This document shows positions 7,023 through 9,080 of a stretch of 9,080 nt of DNA, in pieces. The stretch lies in assembly GCA_000437515.1 (NCBI GenBank), contig FR898414.1, forward strand, positions 53,023-62,102. The letters are read 5' to 3'. The notes beneath the pieces were generated by a model that did not search any database, was not told where the DNA came from, and saw nothing but the letters and a program-made list of their open reading frames with translations. Made by a program: the position numbers and the translations under genes. This DNA is from Acidiphilium sp. CAG:727 (GTDB lineage: Bacteria; Bacillota; Clostridia; Christensenellales; Borkfalkiaceae). Within the stretch, counting starts at the first letter, position 1. Each line of letters begins with the position of its first letter.

Positions 7023-8411
7023 ATGGCAAGACTAAATGAAACCCGTAACGCAGATTCGCGTTGCGTACATCTTGATTTTCACACGTCGGAACTTATTCCG
7101 GACGTCGGGGCAAAATTCGATAAAGAAAAATTCGCGAAAACTCTTAAAGACGCCAAAATAAATTCGGTAACCGTTTTTGCAAAATGTCATCACGGTTGTT
7201 TTTATTATAAAGGCAGTAAGTTTTTCGTACACCCCGGTATGCAGGGCAGTTTATTGGACGAACAATTAGACGCTTGTAAAAAAGCCGGCGTGTCCGCCAA
7301 GATTTATATTTCGGCGGGTATAGACGAACATATTTCCCGTCAACACCCCGAATGGCTTCGCAGAGAAAAATACGGAGAAGATCAGGACGCAACGGGTTTC
7401 AGAAGGCTTTGCTTTAACAGCGAATATCTGGATATATTAAAAGAACAAACCCGGGAAGTCGTCGAAAGATATAAACCTGACGGAGTATTTTTCGATATTA
7501 TTTCTACGTGGCCTTGCTATTGCGATAACTGTCTTGCCGAAATGAAAAGACGGGGTTTAGACCCAAAAGACGAAAAGCAGGCGCAAATCGTAAACGACGA
7601 AGTAAACATGCGTTACTTCAAAGAGATAAATGCCGTAGTCAAGAGCGTAAGTCCGAATACTCAAATCGTACATAACGTTCCGTACCATATATGCACGCGG
7701 GAGTATATCGACGTAAACGACCGGATAGAACTCGAATCTTTGCCGACGGGCGGTTGGGGTTACGATAATTTCCCGGCAATGGTTGCGTATTTGCGCAGGC
7801 AAAACAAAAACGTGGTCGGTATGACGGGTAAATTTCACCGCAGTTGGGGCGAATTCGGCGGCTATAAGTACCCCGAAGCGCTTCGGTTCGAAGCCGCGTT
7901 GGATCTTGCGTACGGAACGGGCATGAGCGTAGGCGATCAACTGCATCCGAGCGGTAAACTCGACGATTATACGTACGAGATGATCGGCAACACTTTTAAT
8001 TGGTTTGAAAAACGTCAAAAATACAGCGGCGGAGAATATCTGCCGGAACTTGCATTATATAGTCCGTCGCTCGGGATAGAATCCGATCAGGACGCAAGAA
8101 CGGGCGCTTCGAGAATACTTTTAGAGGATAAGTATTTGTTCGACATGATCGGCGACGACGAGATAGATAAAAAATATCCGCTTATTATTATCGCCACCGC
8201 AAGACCGCTTTCGGCTGCGGAAGTCGAAAAATTCAAAATTTACGCGGATAACGGCGGGGGAGAGGGGGGGGGGGGGGGGGGGGGGGGGGGCGGGGGGAAG
8301 GGGTCAAAAAGCCTGATTGTCAGAAATATAAGTTCGACAAGATCTCGGGTTTACCGAAATAACCGCAGACGACCTGACTCCGTGCTATTACGTTTCGAAA
8401 TATCCGCTTAA
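7023..8411 (+). CDS. GHL6-like TIM-barrel glycoside hydrolase, N-terminal part, frame broken near a poly-G tract
   Basis: Residues 1 to about 330 resemble the 'hypothetical glycosyl hydrolase 6' (GHL6, PF14871-type) barrel, related to GH29/GH42-like enzymes. Visible are VHLDFHTSE (15-23), VFAKCHHGCFYY (51-62), HPEWL (108-112), DGVFFDI (153-159), the cysteine cluster CYCDNC (165-170), ELESLPTGGWGYDNFP (236-251), GMTGKFHRSWGEFGG (266-280) and GDQLHPSG (304-311). Asp158 and Glu238 are candidate catalytic residues by context; this is inference. From about 340 (LALYSPS) a Rossmann-like domain begins, like the GH42 trimerisation domain, reaching LSAAEVEKFKIYADNGG (396-412). There, codon 411 onward runs into the G-rich tract. 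The poly-glycine and the tail to the stop at 8411 do not look like native protein; the true downstream part is in another frame (8332-9000). There is no signal peptide, so it is probably cytoplasmic. The reaction and substrate are unknown. Confidence 0.8.
   Translation: MARLNETRNADSRCVHLDFHTSELIPDVGAKFDKEKFAKTLKDAKINSVTVFAKCHHGCFYYKGSKFFVHPGMQGSLLDEQLDACKKAGVSAKIYISAGIDEHISRQHPEWLRREKYGEDQDATGFRRLCFNSEYLDILKEQTREVVERYKPDGVFFDIISTWPCYCDNCLAEMKRRGLDPKDEKQAQIVNDEVNMRYFKEINAVVKSVSPNTQIVHNVPYHICTREYIDVNDRIELESLPTGGWGYDNFPAMVAYLRRQNKNVVGMTGKFHRSWGEFGGYKYPEALRFEAALDLAYGTGMSVGDQLHPSGKLDDYTYEMIGNTFNWFEKRQKYSGGEYLPELALYSPSLGIESDQDARTGASRILLEDKYLFDMIGDDEIDKKYPLIIIATARPLSAAEVEKFKIYADNGGGEGGGGGGGGGGGKGSKSLIVRNISSTRSRVYRNNRRRPDSVLLRFEISA
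8253..8303 (+). repeat. G-rich low-complexity tract with an uninterrupted 27-G run
   Basis: Between 8253 and 8303 almost every base is G. The longest uninterrupted run is 8264-8290 (27 G), followed by C, six G, AA and four G. Nothing else in the window resembles it. It sits inside the GHL6-like gene, where a conserved protein segment should be, and the frame breaks within about 100 bases after it. It is best read as a probable two-colour-chemistry or assembly artefact. Confidence 0.9.
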
Positions 8412-8424
8412 AGCGGGTAACGGC

Positions 8425-9000
8425 GTGCCGCTCGTCGTGTTCGGAAAGTCTTGGCATATAAAGGCAAGCGGAGAAGTGCTCTGCGATAAATTATCGCCCT
8501 ACTTCAAGCGGGAGGGAAAGAACTTCTGTTCACATGCCCATACGCCGTGCGATTACGACAAAGTTTCACCCGCAATCACCGTCGGCAAACACGGAATCGC
8601 GGTTGCTTCCGACTTATTTACGTTGTACGCAACGGACGGGGGAATGACTGCAAAAGTTCTGATTACTCCGCTTATAGAGCGTTTATTAAATAATAAAAAG
8701 ACCGTTATAACGGATTTGCCGAGTTCGGGAAAGGTTACGTTATACCGCAAGGGGAACGGTTTGACGCTCCATCTCGTTTACGCCAACACCGTCGTAAGGG
8801 GCGGAGGAAACGCTTCCGTCGAAGTTATCGAAGATATAATTACGATTTCTTGCGTAAACGTATCTCTGAAAGCCGAAAAGCCCGTCAAAGTCGTTTTACG
8901 GCCCGACGGGAAAGAATTGCCGTTTATCTATGAAAACGGAACGATTAATTTTTCGCTTAAAGACTTTAACTGCTACGCCGCGATAGAATTTATATATTAA
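8425..9000 (+). pseudogene. C-terminal fragment of the same GHL6-like hydrolase, shifted frame
   Basis: This frame is open from 8332 and reads LGFTEITADDLTPCYYV just before 8425, so the GTG at 8425 is an internal valine codon, not a true start. No RBS or promoter precedes it. The protein is the expected end of the upstream gene: the tail of the trimerisation-like domain (VPLVVFGKSWHIKASGEVL), a segment with HAHTPCDYD typical of this family's beta-galactosidase-like middle domain, then an all-beta C-terminal domain with LTLHLVYANT and VKVVLRPDGKELPF. Joined, the two parts would give a protein of roughly 650-660 residues, a sensible length for the family. It could be a real frameshifted gene, but the neighbouring poly-G tract makes a sequence error more likely. 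Confidence 0.75.
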
Positions 9001-9029
9001 AAATTTACTTCGCAAATTGAAGAACGTTC

Positions 9030-9077
9030 GGTTCGTATTATTCTTGTCCGGCATGCCAGACAAGAATAATACGAACC
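9030..9077. repeat. Perfect 19-bp inverted repeat at the window end
   Basis: GGTTCGTATTATTCTTGTC (9030-9048) is the exact reverse complement of 9059-9077. The 10-nt loop holds the palindrome GGCATGCC (9050-9057). It begins 29 bp after the GHL6-like stop. It could be a terminator, though the visible flank (TTG) is not a T-run; it could also be the core of a palindromic intergenic element, or a fold-back artefact if the contig ends here. Confidence 0.8.
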
Positions 9078-9080
9078 TTG

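Noticed and set aside
8425..9000. An independent gene starting at the GTG at 8425
   Set aside because: The same frame is open back to 8332 with protein sequence that fits the upstream hydrolase. No RBS precedes the GTG, and the product lacks a natural N-terminus.

Overview
The window looks like a carbohydrate-degradation region of a Gram-positive, anaerobe-type bacterium, most likely an uncultured gut Clostridia (Bacillota). This rests on purine-rich ribosome binding sites, a perfect SigA-type promoter, a lipobox lipoprotein with InlB-type repeats, and a cluster of glycoside-active enzymes with no export signals. The taxonomic call is inference from style; no marker gene is present. Every supported gene is on the + strand.

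Layout. (1) 2-601 is the C-terminal third or so of a GH29 alpha-L-fucosidase whose beginning lies outside the window. It is followed with 1 bp spacing by a complete GH1 beta-glucosidase (603-1946) and then by an 821-residue GH94-type inverting phosphorylase (1965-4430); these three form a tight operon. A 14-bp perfect tandem duplication spans the junction between the last two. (2) 4431-4658 is non-coding and holds the presumed operon terminator plus a chain of overlapping hairpins that could act as an attenuator for the next gene. (3) 4659-6863 encodes a secreted lipoprotein: lipobox, four clear and one divergent InlB/Flg_new-type repeats, then a tandem pair of about 160-residue domains that I do not recognise. 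It ends at a textbook intrinsic terminator (6897-6943). (4) A consensus promoter (6961-6989) drives a GHL6-like TIM-barrel glycoside hydrolase (from 7023). Its reading frame is broken near an uninterrupted 27-G run (8264-8290). The C-terminal part continues in a different frame to 9000. (5) The last 50 bases hold a perfect 19-bp inverted repeat.

How the genes may work together: the fucosidase, beta-glucosidase, phosphorylase and GHL6 enzyme all lack signal peptides, so they probably act in the cytoplasm on imported oligosaccharides, removing fucose and cleaving beta-linked glucose by hydrolysis (GH1) and phosphorolysis (GH94). The lipoprotein would sit on the outer face of the membrane and may bind glycan or wall material. 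No transporter or regulator is inside the window, so the substrate cannot be fixed.

Main cautions: the poly-G tract and the frame break beside it look more like a sequencing or assembly artefact than biology. The terminal inverted repeat, if this is also a contig end, could be one too. The most plausible biological novelty is the duplicated C-terminal domain of the lipoprotein.
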